Source: Candidatus Avelusimicrobium excrementipullorum
GTDB taxonomy: Bacteria > Elusimicrobiota > Elusimicrobia > Elusimicrobiales > Elusimicrobiaceae
Assembly (NCBI GenBank): GCA_019120455.1
Contig: DWVB01000042.1
Span: forward strand, 1-40,615
Direction of reading: 5' to 3'
Length of the DNA: 40,615 nucleotides
The notes under the pieces are model-generated. The model was not told the origin of the DNA. It did not search any database and worked only from the letters and a program-made list of their open reading frames with translations. Position 1 is the first letter of the stretch. Every line of letters starts with the position of its first letter. A program made the translations under genes and the position numbers. Below, piece by piece: positions 32,333 to 39,580 of the stretch.

Positions 32333-32691
32333 CTTGCAAACAATGTGGGCGGGGATTTTACGGAGCGAAAAATGCGCGCTTTTGCGAAAAATGCCGCAAA
32401 GAAAGACAGCGAGAAGTGATAGCCCGCTGGAGAGAAGAACACAAAGACAAAGTGCAAGCGTACAACCGCGAAAAGCAGAAGCGGTACTACAGCGTGCACC
32501 GTGAAGAAATCCTCTCAAAGCGAAAAGCGGCGTTAAGCAAAGGCAAGGTGCCCGCGAAACAGGAAACGCCGAAGGCTCCGGCCTTTGTGAGTGTTTGTAA
32601 AAACTTTCGGCCAGACGTTGTGGCCTGCGTCTTATGCGCCGATAACTGTGAAGAAAAATTCAGAGGTTGTTTTGAGGAGGTTACAAAATGA
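32329..32691 (+). CDS. 120-residue zinc-ribbon protein with non-standard start (ATA) or made by frameshift
   Basis: An N-terminal zinc ribbon is encoded (CKQCGRGFYG...RFCEKC; Cys3, 6, 19, 22 when counted from ATA at 32329), then a basic helix and a C-terminal cysteine module like that of the previous protein. No ATG, GTG or TTG precedes the ribbon in this frame; the first usual start, GTG at 32416, would cut the ribbon off. ATA overlaps the previous stop as ATAA, like the ATGA overlaps of neighbouring genes. A -1 shift at GGAAAAAG (32314-32321) would instead fuse the two proteins. Confidence 0.5.
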   Translation: MTCKQCGRGFYGAKNARFCEKCRKERQREVIARWREEHKDKVQAYNREKQKRYYSVHREEILSKRKAALSKGKVPAKQETPKAPAFVSVCKNFRPDVVACVLCADNCEEKFRGCFEEVTK

Positions 32692-32858
32692 ACATAAACA
32701 AACAGCAGTTAATCAGTATCGGGCTGGGGCTGGTCAGCCTACTGAACAAAAATATTGGGGATGAATTTTTGGAAAATTCGCCGGAAAAATTGGAAATAAA
32801 TTATGAGCTTCCTTCCGGTTTTTCTGTCAGCTTTACCGTGAAGGAGGTTACGAAGTGA
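32688..32858 (+). CDS. 56-residue protein, unknown
   Basis: Starts MNINKQQLISIGLGLV, ends FTVKEVTK. ATGA at the start and GTGA at the end couple it to its neighbours, and GGAGGT lies upstream. Weakly amphipathic helix then beta strands. No family is recognised. Confidence 0.5.
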   Translation: MNINKQQLISIGLGLVSLLNKNIGDEFLENSPEKLEINYELPSGFSVSFTVKEVTK

Positions 32859-33073
32859 ATCCGACAACGATGAACGAAATTATCCAGGCCGTGCAGCGGG
32901 CGCGGAAGAAACACCCGCACTTTGCGGCAACGGCTTGGGAAGCGGTCAGCCTGGCGAGCGAAGAGCTGGGAGAGTTTGCCAGGGCGGTAAACGAGGATAA
33001 CCGCAGCCAGGCCGAGGAAGAAGCCCTGGACACGATAGCGGTGCTGGTGCGGTTTTTGGAGTTGGATTTATGA
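32855..33073 (+). CDS. MazG-like small all-alpha protein
   Basis: 72 residues starting at GTG with AAGGAGG upstream. The pattern SLASEELGEFARAVNED...EEEALDTIAVLVRFLEL resembles the metal-binding helices of MazG-type nucleotide pyrophosphohydrolases (EExxE then EExxD). It may clean up or adjust nucleotide pools. It is short for the family, so activity is not certain. Confidence 0.6.
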   Translation: MNPTTMNEIIQAVQRARKKHPHFAATAWEAVSLASEELGEFARAVNEDNRSQAEEEALDTIAVLVRFLELDL

Positions 33074-33276
33074 CGAAATCAAAAACGAAAAAAGAAACGC
33101 CGTTTTGGGCTTTGGTTTTGGAGGCCTTGCTGAAAAACGGAGTTAAAACAGTCGGATTTGTTATAACCTGTCTGCTTTTTTATTGGGCCTCCGTGCAGAC
33201 TTTTGCCAAACTGGACCCCATGCATGCTTGTGCGATGGCTTGTGCGGTTTTAGCCGCAATGATTATTTGGAGGTGA
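33070..33276 (+). CDS. 68-residue two-TM membrane protein
   Basis: Basic N-terminus, then two hydrophobic segments (about 27-44 and 51-67). Coupled by ATGA to the MazG-like gene. Unknown function. Confidence 0.5.
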   Translation: MTKSKTKKETPFWALVLEALLKNGVKTVGFVITCLLFYWASVQTFAKLDPMHACAMACAVLAAMIIWR

Positions 33277-33289
33277 GGGAGGTAAAAAA

Positions 33290-33673
33290 ATGAACGATAG
33301 ATTTAAATTTAGGACCCCAATTTATGGGGCGGACGAGAAGTTTAAAAAGTTTGTGTATTGGTCCGCTGTTTATGGTGCGCCGGCTGTAACTTGCCGCGAG
33401 AGTGATGTTTTTGGGCAACCAGAACAGTGCACGGGCCTGAAGGACAAAAACGGGCGGCTGATTTACGAGGGGGATATTGTAAGGGTAACAGGCGATTGTA
33501 TGACTATTCCGCCATATCTTGAAAGTAAATTGGCAAAAGTAGTTTGGGAAATCAATTGTTTTTGCTTCAATTTTCCACACGAAGATGAGTCCTATTTTAG
33601 CGAGTGCTGGGACTATGACATCCTCGGCAACATACACGAGAACGCAGACTTGCTGGAGGCACAAAATGGATAA
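33290..33673 (+). CDS. YopX-family protein
   Basis: 127 residues with the YopX signature: CTGLKDKNGRLIYEGDIVRV near 45-64 and a C-terminal DILGNIHENADLL. YopX proteins are widespread small phage proteins of unknown function that may form oligomers. GGGAGG lies upstream. It marks the start of a more AT-rich stretch. Confidence 0.85.
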   Translation: MNDRFKFRTPIYGADEKFKKFVYWSAVYGAPAVTCRESDVFGQPEQCTGLKDKNGRLIYEGDIVRVTGDCMTIPPYLESKLAKVVWEINCFCFNFPHEDESYFSECWDYDILGNIHENADLLEAQNG

Positions 33674-33884
33674 TTGCCCTGAATGCGGAACAATAATGAC
33701 TTTTTACATAAATGGAGATTGGCATATTATAGAGTGTCCAGAATGTGGACATGTTGATAGAATGCGGGCTTTCAATAAAAAGATTTGTCCAAAGTGCGGG
33801 AAATATATGATTTATGATGTTGTAGGTAATTTTTATTTTTCGGATTGCACAGAGTGTGGATATAAGGAAACAGGATGTCTTTAG
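33666..33884 (+). CDS. 72-residue double zinc-ribbon protein
   Basis: Four CxxC pairs (CPECG twice, CPKCG, CTECG) form two tandem zinc ribbons. The start at 33666 overlaps the end of the YopX gene. Small zinc-ribbon proteins of this kind may bind nucleic acid or RNA polymerase; the actual role is unknown. Confidence 0.65.
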   Translation: MDNCPECGTIMTFYINGDWHIIECPECGHVDRMRAFNKKICPKCGKYMIYDVVGNFYFSDCTECGYKETGCL

Positions 33885-33933
33885 TTTAAATCTGCTTTAT
33901 ATTGGCATAAAACAATAATTAAGGAGGCACAAA

Positions 33934-34155
33934 ATGGCGATAATTAAATTGACGGGTGTAGAAAGAGATTGGACTGAAAATTTAGATTGTGTATTAAAAT
34001 ACTATCCTATTTGGATTAATACAAATCATATCGTAAGTTTTTATCAAAGAGAAGAAGATGACGGAACAGCATTAAAAACTCTTTCTGATGTTAGACGTTT
34101 TGTCAAAGAAACTCCGGAAGAAATCCTGGCGCTGATTAAGGAGGCGGAAAAATGA
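33934..34155 (+). CDS. 73-residue FlbD-like small protein
   Basis: The pattern IIKLTG...WINTNHIVSFYQR...VRRFVKETPEEILALIKEAE recalls FlbD-like small phage proteins. AAGGAGG precedes the ATG. Function unknown. AT-rich. Confidence 0.5.
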   Translation: MAIIKLTGVERDWTENLDCVLKYYPIWINTNHIVSFYQREEDDGTALKTLSDVRRFVKETPEEILALIKEAEK

Positions 34156-34373
34156 GAGAGGGAATGAATTTGTTTCACACTTTTTCGGTTTATTTTTGGA
34201 GAAAGCGTTTTTTTCCAAATTGTAAAACGCAAAATCCTTTTAAGTATTTGTTAGGCGTATGTAAATGCTGGGGTTTTAAGTGCTTTGCAAAAGACCAGTT
34301 TTATAAACCTAGTTATATTGCTGGTTTTAAGTTTTTGAAAGATATTTTATTAAACAAAAGAACCGTTTGGTAA
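34152..34373 (+). CDS. 73-residue basic aromatic protein, unknown
   Basis: Rich in Phe, Lys and Cys. ATGA overlap with the upstream gene. No family is recognised; AT-rich coding sequence. Confidence 0.45.
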   Translation: MREGMNLFHTFSVYFWRKRFFPNCKTQNPFKYLLGVCKCWGFKCFAKDQFYKPSYIAGFKFLKDILLNKRTVW

Positions 34374-34384
34374 GGAGGCTGAAA

Positions 34385-34594
34385 ATGACAATAAATGATG
34401 GACACTTCTTGCTTATATTTTTTGTAGCTATTATATTTTTTTGTATGGGTCAGGTTACTGGTTGTAGTTTAGGAGAAAGGATCGGAGAGCTTGAGTTTAG
34501 AAAAGGTCAGCAGAGTTGTAAGGTATGCGAGGTAGTGAAAATTAAAACGGAGGAGGAAAATGGAAACCGAAAAGAAGTACTTAAAAACTATTGA
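34385..34594 (+). CDS. 69-residue single-TM protein with cysteines
   Basis: Hydrophobic segment (FLLIFFVAIIFFCMGQVTG) near the N-terminus, then a short region with CKVC. GGAGG lies before the ATG at 34385; the upstream ATG in frame lacks a site. Its end overlaps the next gene by 35 bases. Confidence 0.5.
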   Translation: MTINDGHFLLIFFVAIIFFCMGQVTGCSLGERIGELEFRKGQQSCKVCEVVKIKTEEENGNRKEVLKNY

Positions 34595-34994
34595 AGAAGT
34601 ATCGGACGCTTTGGCGGCTGGGAAGGTGGTATTTTGTGATGCTATTAAAACTAAATACCATAAAGATAAGAACAATCTTATAATTGGTGAAAGTGAAGAG
34701 TTCGGCGATTATGTAGGAGATTTTGTGGAAATGCAATATAGTCCTTATATCCTAGAGCCCAAGCCCCTGGAAGTGAAGCTGTGGCATTTGTACGAAACTA
34801 ACAATGGAAATATTATTTTTATTATCAGCGATAAAGGAAAAGGGCTGGTAGATTGTTATTTTCTTGGACTAGATATTAAAGAACAAGATTTAGCGCATTT
34901 TTATGAATGCGGAACATTTGAAGGGGAAGATGATGGGTGGGATTTAGTCAAAGAACTAGCCGACCTGTCTAAATACTTTGAAAAGGGGAACTAA
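34560..34994 (+). CDS. 144-residue acidic protein, possibly truncated by a stop codon
   Basis: GGAGGAAA precedes the ATG. N-terminal IEEVSDALAAGKVVF, then beta strands and an acidic helical end. Directly after its TAA the same frame continues YEYDIIGPWEE before a second stop (35028-35030). That is the sort of C-terminal end common in phage proteins, so the TAA may be a recent nonsense mutation. Function unknown. Confidence 0.5.
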   Translation: METEKKYLKTIEEVSDALAAGKVVFCDAIKTKYHKDKNNLIIGESEEFGDYVGDFVEMQYSPYILEPKPLEVKLWHLYETNNGNIIFIISDKGKGLVDCYFLGLDIKEQDLAHFYECGTFEGEDDGWDLVKELADLSKYFEKGN

Positions 34995-35030
34995 TATGAA
35001 TACGACATCATCGGCCCGTGGGAGGAGTAA
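34995..35030 (+). pseudogene. Remnant C-terminus of the preceding gene
   Basis: Eleven in-frame codons (YEYDIIGPWEE) between two stops. The last codons provide GGGAGGAG, the ribosome site of the next gene, which could explain why they are kept. Confidence 0.35.
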
Positions 35031-35032
35031 AT

Positions 35033-35344
35033 ATGAGCGAAAAAGAAAAAAGAATTTTGATTTTGACGGATACGGACCCGATAGGGCTGTGTGATAAGGC
35101 GCACGCTTTCCAATACGATTTTTGCCCTTTTACGGGAAACGGGAAGAAGACGTGCCGAGAGGTGTGCGGGTTGGGCCTTCCCCGCTCCGAGGCCGTGGAG
35201 CGGATGGCTGCGGCCATGTGTATGCGGGCAAACAGAATATTTGACTGCACCGACTGTTTAACCGCTGCCAAAGGAGACTGCGAAGTAAGGCTGTATCACA
35301 ATATGGCCGTTGCCGCCCTGGACGCGCTGATAAAAGAAATATGA
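35033..35344 (+). CDS. 103-residue Cys-rich protein upstream of integrase
   Basis: Begins MSEKEKRILILTDTDPIGLC and holds seven further cysteines, including CPFTG, CREVC and CTDC clusters, so a metal centre is likely. ATGA couples it to the integrase gene. Family unknown. Confidence 0.5.
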   Translation: MSEKEKRILILTDTDPIGLCDKAHAFQYDFCPFTGNGKKTCREVCGLGLPRSEAVERMAAAMCMRANRIFDCTDCLTAAKGDCEVRLYHNMAVAALDALIKEI

Positions 35345-36330
35345 GAATTTACACCGATCCCCGTACCGGCATGAAATACGCCGATTATGTCCTGCAGGGC
35401 AAGCGCCGTAGGAAATCTTTGCACACGAAAAATAATCAGGTGGCCATCATGCGCGCCGCAACCTTGGATACTGATAAAACAATCCAAGAAACGACAAAAA
35501 TGCCTTTTAGCGTATTTTTGGCAAAATACCGTGCTTACATTGCAGCCAATCTGGCCCCTAATTCCATATCCAGCTTTGAATACGCAGTAGAAAAGTTACA
35601 GTCCACCCTGTCCATCCGCTATGTCCAGGATATAACCCCACGCGCGTTGGAACAGCTTAAACTTACATTGAAATCACAAGATTATAAACCTGTATCCATA
35701 AATAGTTATCTAACCCTTCTAAAAGGAATGCTTTATTATGCCGAAAGGGAAAACATCCTTCCGCCCCTTCCTTGGAAAAGCGTCAAAAAACTGCGTGCCC
35801 CCAAGGGACGCGTGGAGTTTCATTCTCCGCAGGAAATAGCCGCCATATTGGCCCTGCATACCTCTATATCCTGGAAATTAGTCGTCTTGCTCGGTGTCCG
35901 GGCCGGATTGCGCGCAGCAGAAATCAACAGCCTTAAATGGCAGGACGTGGATTTATCCCGCCGACAAATTTATATTGCCCCCAGCAAAACAGAACGTTTC
36001 CGTTTGGTGCCAATTTCTCAAGATTTATATAATATGTTACAATCAGTCAAGGTTCGTCAAGCCGATGAATATGTTATCGGAGACTGGCATTATAATACAG
36101 TACGTTCTTTGTGCTCCACATATCGGAGTACCACAAAAAAGCTGGGCCTTCATTGCCATTTACATAAACTGAGACATACTTTTGCCAGTCATTTGGCCCA
36201 GGCCGGAGTGGATTTATACCGCATATCCAAACTGCTGGGGCATAGCAGTATCCAAATGACAGAAATTTACGCACATTTATCCCCATCCGACATGCCCGGA
36301 GCCATAGAAAAATTGCCGGAAATAAAATAG
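35341..36330 (+). CDS. int: Tyrosine-recombinase integrase
   Basis: 329 residues. A short N-terminal part, core-binding domain (about 55-140) and catalytic domain (about 160-320). Active residues: Arg191 (AGLRAAEIN), Lys216 (SKTERF), His275 and Arg278 (HKLRHTFASH), His301 (LGHSSIQ) and nucleophile Tyr310 (TEIYAHL). It integrates and excises the prophage. It ends 15 bases before the right attachment core, as usual. It is the last gene of the long rightward early series. Confidence 0.92.
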   Translation: MRIYTDPRTGMKYADYVLQGKRRRKSLHTKNNQVAIMRAATLDTDKTIQETTKMPFSVFLAKYRAYIAANLAPNSISSFEYAVEKLQSTLSIRYVQDITPRALEQLKLTLKSQDYKPVSINSYLTLLKGMLYYAERENILPPLPWKSVKKLRAPKGRVEFHSPQEIAAILALHTSISWKLVVLLGVRAGLRAAEINSLKWQDVDLSRRQIYIAPSKTERFRLVPISQDLYNMLQSVKVRQADEYVIGDWHYNTVRSLCSTYRSTTKKLGLHCHLHKLRHTFASHLAQAGVDLYRISKLLGHSSIQMTEIYAHLSPSDMPGAIEKLPEIK

Positions 36331-36345
36331 ATTTGGCCGCAAAAA

Positions 36346-36356
36346 TGGCAGCATTT
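36346..36356. other. attR core
   Basis: TGGCAGCATTT, identical to 817-827. It lies right after the integrase gene and ends at the -35 box of the host gene to the right. Confidence 0.55.
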
Positions 36357-36384
36357 AGACGAGAAAAAAATAATATTATATGAT
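36356..36384 (+). promoter_or_regulatory. Promoter of the sugar-phosphate transferase gene
   Basis: TAGACG (36356-36361), 17-base spacer, TATGAT (36379-36384), then six bases to the ATG. Transcription would start at or next to the start codon, giving a leaderless mRNA. The -35 box abuts the attachment core. Confidence 0.5.
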
Positions 36385-36390
36385 AACTGT

Positions 36391-37419
36391 ATGGACACTT
36401 TGTATCTTTACCTGCTTTCCGCCTTGATTTCCTGCGCGGTCACCGCCGGCGCACTGCCGTTTTTACGCAAATACTTGGGCGCGCGCCTGCTGGACGTGCC
36501 CTGCGGCCTGAAAAAACATGCCGCCGCCGTGCCCGTGGTGGGCGGCTGCGCCGTCATGCTGGGGTTGTGCGCCAGCCTGGTATTTATCCGTCTGACGACT
36601 GCTTTCCCCAGCGGCACCCTGCGCAGCCTGCGCGGCATTTTACTGGGCGGGCTGATTATTTTTGTGCTGGGTTTATGGGACGATTTTAAAAAGCCCAAAG
36701 GCATCAGCGTGCCTCTGCGGCTGATCGGCCAGGCTTTGGCCGCGCTGATTTTAATTTTATACGGCGTGCATATCAGTTTGTTTGACTGCCCCGTTCTCTC
36801 TTATTCCCTGACGTTTTTATGGGTCATCGGCATTACCAATGCTTTTAATCTGCTGGATATTTCCGACGGGCTTTGCGTCAGCCAGGCTGCCGTATGCTCG
36901 CTGGGGCTGTGCGTGATTGCCCTGCCGTCGGAATTTATTTATGTTAATTTCTGCGCCTGCGCGCTTTTGGGCGCGTGCGCCGGCTTTTGGCCCTACAACC
37001 ACAGCAGCCGCGTCAAAACCTTCCTGGGAGACAGCGGCAGCACCCTGCTGGGCTTTATTATCGCCGCGCTGTGTATGGGAACGGGATACAGCGAACACTC
37101 CAATCTCGGTTTTCTGGCCCCGCTGCTGATTTTGGCCATTCCGCTGTTTGACACGGCTTTTGTATGCCTGATGCGCATCAGCAAAGGGAAAAACCCCCTC
37201 TGCGGCAGTAATGACCACGCGGCGCTGAGGCTGATGAAAGTCGGTCTGTCCAAAAATGAAACCCTTTTGCTGTTTACCGGCGCGGGCGTATTTGCCAATA
37301 TTTTCGCTTTTGCCGTCACCAAAATCAGCGCGGTGGCGGCCTCGGCGGTGTATTTTGTGGCCGCGCTGCTGCTGGGTGTATCGGCCCTGTTCCTTTCGCG
37401 CATACGCATGAAAGGCTGA
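36391..37419 (+). CDS. WecA/TagO/MraY-like sugar-1-phosphate transferase
   Basis: 342 residues, about ten membrane segments. Family motifs: KKHAAAVPVVGG (41-52), WDDFKKPKG with Asp97/Asp98, NAFNLLDISDG (150-160), FLGDSGST (211-218) and DHAALRL (275-281). It should transfer a sugar phosphate to undecaprenyl phosphate in the inner membrane and so start a cell-surface polymer. The usual D-G-x-D-G is D-I-S-D-G here. Host gene, no ribosome site visible, consistent with a leaderless start. Confidence 0.85.
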   Translation: MDTLYLYLLSALISCAVTAGALPFLRKYLGARLLDVPCGLKKHAAAVPVVGGCAVMLGLCASLVFIRLTTAFPSGTLRSLRGILLGGLIIFVLGLWDDFKKPKGISVPLRLIGQALAALILILYGVHISLFDCPVLSYSLTFLWVIGITNAFNLLDISDGLCVSQAAVCSLGLCVIALPSEFIYVNFCACALLGACAGFWPYNHSSRVKTFLGDSGSTLLGFIIAALCMGTGYSEHSNLGFLAPLLILAIPLFDTAFVCLMRISKGKNPLCGSNDHAALRLMKVGLSKNETLLLFTGAGVFANIFAFAVTKISAVAASAVYFVAALLLGVSALFLSRIRMKG

Positions 37420-37431
37420 CCTTGCACAAAG

Positions 37432-37440
37432 TGTTATAAT
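37432..37440 (+). promoter_or_regulatory. Extended -10 promoter of nadD, leaderless
   Basis: TGTTATAAT: a perfect TATAAT at 37435-37440 with upstream TG. Six bases separate it from the ATG at 37447, so the transcript should begin at the start codon. Confidence 0.6.
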
Positions 37441-37446
37441 AAGACT

Positions 37447-38580
37447 ATGAAAATTTTGGTTTTCGGGGGCAGCTTTGACCCCGTACACAAAGGCCATGTG
37501 GCCGTACTCAAAAAAGCCCTGCAGGTGATTAAGCCCGACGCGGCCCACGTCGTGCCGGCTTATCATTCCCCGTTTAAGGCCAAGTCCCCCACTCCCTTTA
37601 AAGTACGCATGCAAATGGCCAAAGCCGCTTTTGCGCCGCTTGGAAAAAACATTATTTTTGATGATTATGAGCTTAAACGCGGCGGCAAAACCTATTCCTA
37701 CCAGCTGGTGCAGTACCTGCGCCAGCGCTATGACAACCCCGAAATTTACCTGCTGGTGGGTACGGATTGTTTAAACGACCTGCACGCCTGGAAAAACCCC
37801 GAATATATTTTTAAACACGCCACTGTGGTGGCGGGCCGGCGCAAAGGCTTTTCCGAACACAAGGCCGATTTCCGCCATGTTTTTCTGCCGGGCACTTTCC
37901 CCAAAATGTCCTCCACGCGTGTGCGGGCGCATGTACTGGCCAGCGGCAGCGTGCCCACCGACAAGGTGCCGGAAGCCGTAGCCGAAGTGATTTTAAAAAA
38001 CGATTTATACGGTTTTGAAGTGCACCGCTGGCTGAAAGCCCATTTAAAACCAAACCGCTATCTGCATTCGGTCAAAGTGGCCGAACTGTGCGCGGTATTA
38101 AGCGACATTTACGAAGTGCCCGTGGAAAAAGCCGTACAGGCGGGCATTCTGCACGACGCGGGCAAAGGCTTTTCCGGCGCGGAGCTTATCGCTTTTTGTA
38201 AAGACTACAAAATCAAGGTGCCGTATTTTGAAGATATTTGCCGTTTCGAGCCCGCCCTGCTGCATTCGTATGTATCGGCCTGGCTGGCACGCCATGAGTT
38301 CGGCATAAAAGACAAAGACGTATTAAACGCCATATCCGAACACACACTGGGCAGTCTGCACATGAGCACGCTGAGCAAAATCTTATTCGTGGCGGATATT
38401 TCTTCCAAAGACCGCAAATATAAAGACGCTTTTGTAATCCGCACGCTGGCCATGCAGGATTTGGAAAAGGCCCTGCTCTACGCCGCCAACCGCAAACTTT
38501 GGTTTACCATAGACAGCCAGAAATGGCTTTGCCCCGTGGGGATTGAATTATGGAATCACCTGGTAAAATGCGCCGCCTGA
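37447..38580 (+). CDS. nadD: NadD-YqeK fusion: nicotinate-nucleotide adenylyltransferase with HD phosphohydrolase
   Basis: 377 residues. Residues 1-190 are NadD, with GSFDPVHKGH (8-17) and SSTRVR (155-160); it makes nicotinate adenine dinucleotide in NAD synthesis. Residues about 195-377 are a YqeK-type HD domain (His207, HD at 236-237, then a later His in SEHTLGS and a VADISSKDR motif), a family known to cleave diadenosine tetraphosphate. In many bacteria the two are separate neighbouring genes. No ribosome site is seen; the -10 box is six bases from the ATG. Confidence 0.88.
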   Translation: MKILVFGGSFDPVHKGHVAVLKKALQVIKPDAAHVVPAYHSPFKAKSPTPFKVRMQMAKAAFAPLGKNIIFDDYELKRGGKTYSYQLVQYLRQRYDNPEIYLLVGTDCLNDLHAWKNPEYIFKHATVVAGRRKGFSEHKADFRHVFLPGTFPKMSSTRVRAHVLASGSVPTDKVPEAVAEVILKNDLYGFEVHRWLKAHLKPNRYLHSVKVAELCAVLSDIYEVPVEKAVQAGILHDAGKGFSGAELIAFCKDYKIKVPYFEDICRFEPALLHSYVSAWLARHEFGIKDKDVLNAISEHTLGSLHMSTLSKILFVADISSKDRKYKDAFVIRTLAMQDLEKALLYAANRKLWFTIDSQKWLCPVGIELWNHLVKCAA

Positions 38581-39473
38581 CAGGCCGGCTGCTGCTGGTG
38601 CTATTGCTCGCGCTGACGGGCTGGGCCGCTTACGCCCAGTTTCACTCCGTCATCGCCCGCACGCTGGCGCAACGCCAGGACAAAACCGTTTACATAGCCG
38701 TACTGACGCAGCCCGCCATGACTTTTTCCTACAATCCCGCCACGCATAAAAGCGTACTGACCACCGTCAAACGGCGCAAAACGCCCAAAGACCTGGCTGA
38801 CAACGCGGCGGACCTTTTTGCGTCTGCCGCCATAGAGCCCGCCCAGCTGCGCTATTATGCGCCGCGCACATTAAAACGGGACGAGTATTGGGACCTGTTT
38901 AAACATACATTAGAATCCTGGCGGTACAATCCGCTCCTGGCCGTACGGGCCGCATGGGAATATGTCGCCGCGCTCCATGACAAACGCACCAATTTAAATC
39001 CGGCGGAATTTCTGCTTTTGGCTATGGAAATGAGCCGCATGGAAATATCCGATTTCACCGTGCGCACCGCAGGTGAAAAACCGCGCGCCAGAAAGCCGGC
39101 CTCTTCCGCCGCGCCCAAAGATCATATTCCCGATCCGGTGGAGGACCGCGCGCCGCTGGCCGTGGAAGACAGACCGCTGATTGTGGAAATTTTAAACGGG
39201 GCCGGCAAAAAAGGCGCAGCCCTGGAACTGACGCAGTACCTGCGCGACCAAAGCCAAAAGGGCCTGTTGCGCGTAGACGTGCTGCAATATGACAACTACC
39301 CGGGTCCGCATCAAAAGAAAACGCGTATTGTGGACTATACCGGCCGCCTGGCGCAAATTAAACAGCTCACGCGCGCCATCGGCGTCAACAACGAAATTGA
39401 ATCGGAAAAACAGGGTACGGCCATTTGCGACGTGCGCATTATTATAGGAGATGACTTCAAACAGCCGCTGTAG
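38550..39473 (+). CDS. LytR C-terminal-domain protein
   Basis: 307 residues. One N-terminal membrane anchor (about 12-30), a middle region of unknown fold, a Pro/Ala-rich linker, and a C-terminal LytR_C domain (about 212-300; IVEILNGAGKKGAA, then VRIIIGDD). It should sit at the outer face of the inner membrane. It overlaps the end of the nadD fusion by 31 bases and is likely translated with it. An ATG at 38568 is possible but has no ribosome site. Confidence 0.78.
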   Translation: MESPGKMRRLTGRLLLVLLLALTGWAAYAQFHSVIARTLAQRQDKTVYIAVLTQPAMTFSYNPATHKSVLTTVKRRKTPKDLADNAADLFASAAIEPAQLRYYAPRTLKRDEYWDLFKHTLESWRYNPLLAVRAAWEYVAALHDKRTNLNPAEFLLLAMEMSRMEISDFTVRTAGEKPRARKPASSAAPKDHIPDPVEDRAPLAVEDRPLIVEILNGAGKKGAALELTQYLRDQSQKGLLRVDVLQYDNYPGPHQKKTRIVDYTGRLAQIKQLTRAIGVNNEIESEKQGTAICDVRIIIGDDFKQPL

Positions 39474-39531
39474 TAACTTGTTGCCAAAGGCGAAATATCC
39501 CCAAACCCTGCCGATGTTTTTCTCTACATAC

Positions 39532-39575
39532 AAAAATATACCCGGCACCCCGGGTATATTTTTTATTTAACACAA
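39532..39575. terminator. Bidirectional intrinsic terminator
   Basis: Perfect 12-pair stem (39534-39545 with 39550-39561, loop CACC) with T-runs on both strands. It separates two convergent host genes and serves both. Confidence 0.85.
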
Positions 39576-39580
39576 CAATC

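Larger units (their letters stand above)
817..36356. mobile_element. Prophage, podovirus with T7-like tail
   Basis: Bounded by an 11-base direct repeat (TGGCAGCATTT at 817-827 and 36346-36356). Inside are an integrase next to the right end, an XRE repressor, a recombination module, and a full set of head, tail, ejection, packaging and lysis genes. Portal and tail tube proteins are of T7 type, so the virion should be short-tailed. No structural gene is visibly broken, so it looks functional. Late genes read left and early genes read right from a central lysogeny region. The exact ends depend on the short repeat and are less certain than the general extent. Confidence 0.88.

Noticed and set aside
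34996-35094. 32-residue ORF starting ATG at 34996
   Set aside because: No ribosome site, and it overlaps the start of the 103-residue gene in another frame; the same bases read better as a gene remnant.
817-36356. Diversity-generating retroelement, as in the podovirus BPP-1
   Set aside because: No reverse transcriptase and no template/variable repeat at the fibre C-termini.
37422-37427. TTGCAC as -35 box of nadD
   Set aside because: It lies only seven bases before the TATAAT, far too close; the extended -10 explains the promoter better.
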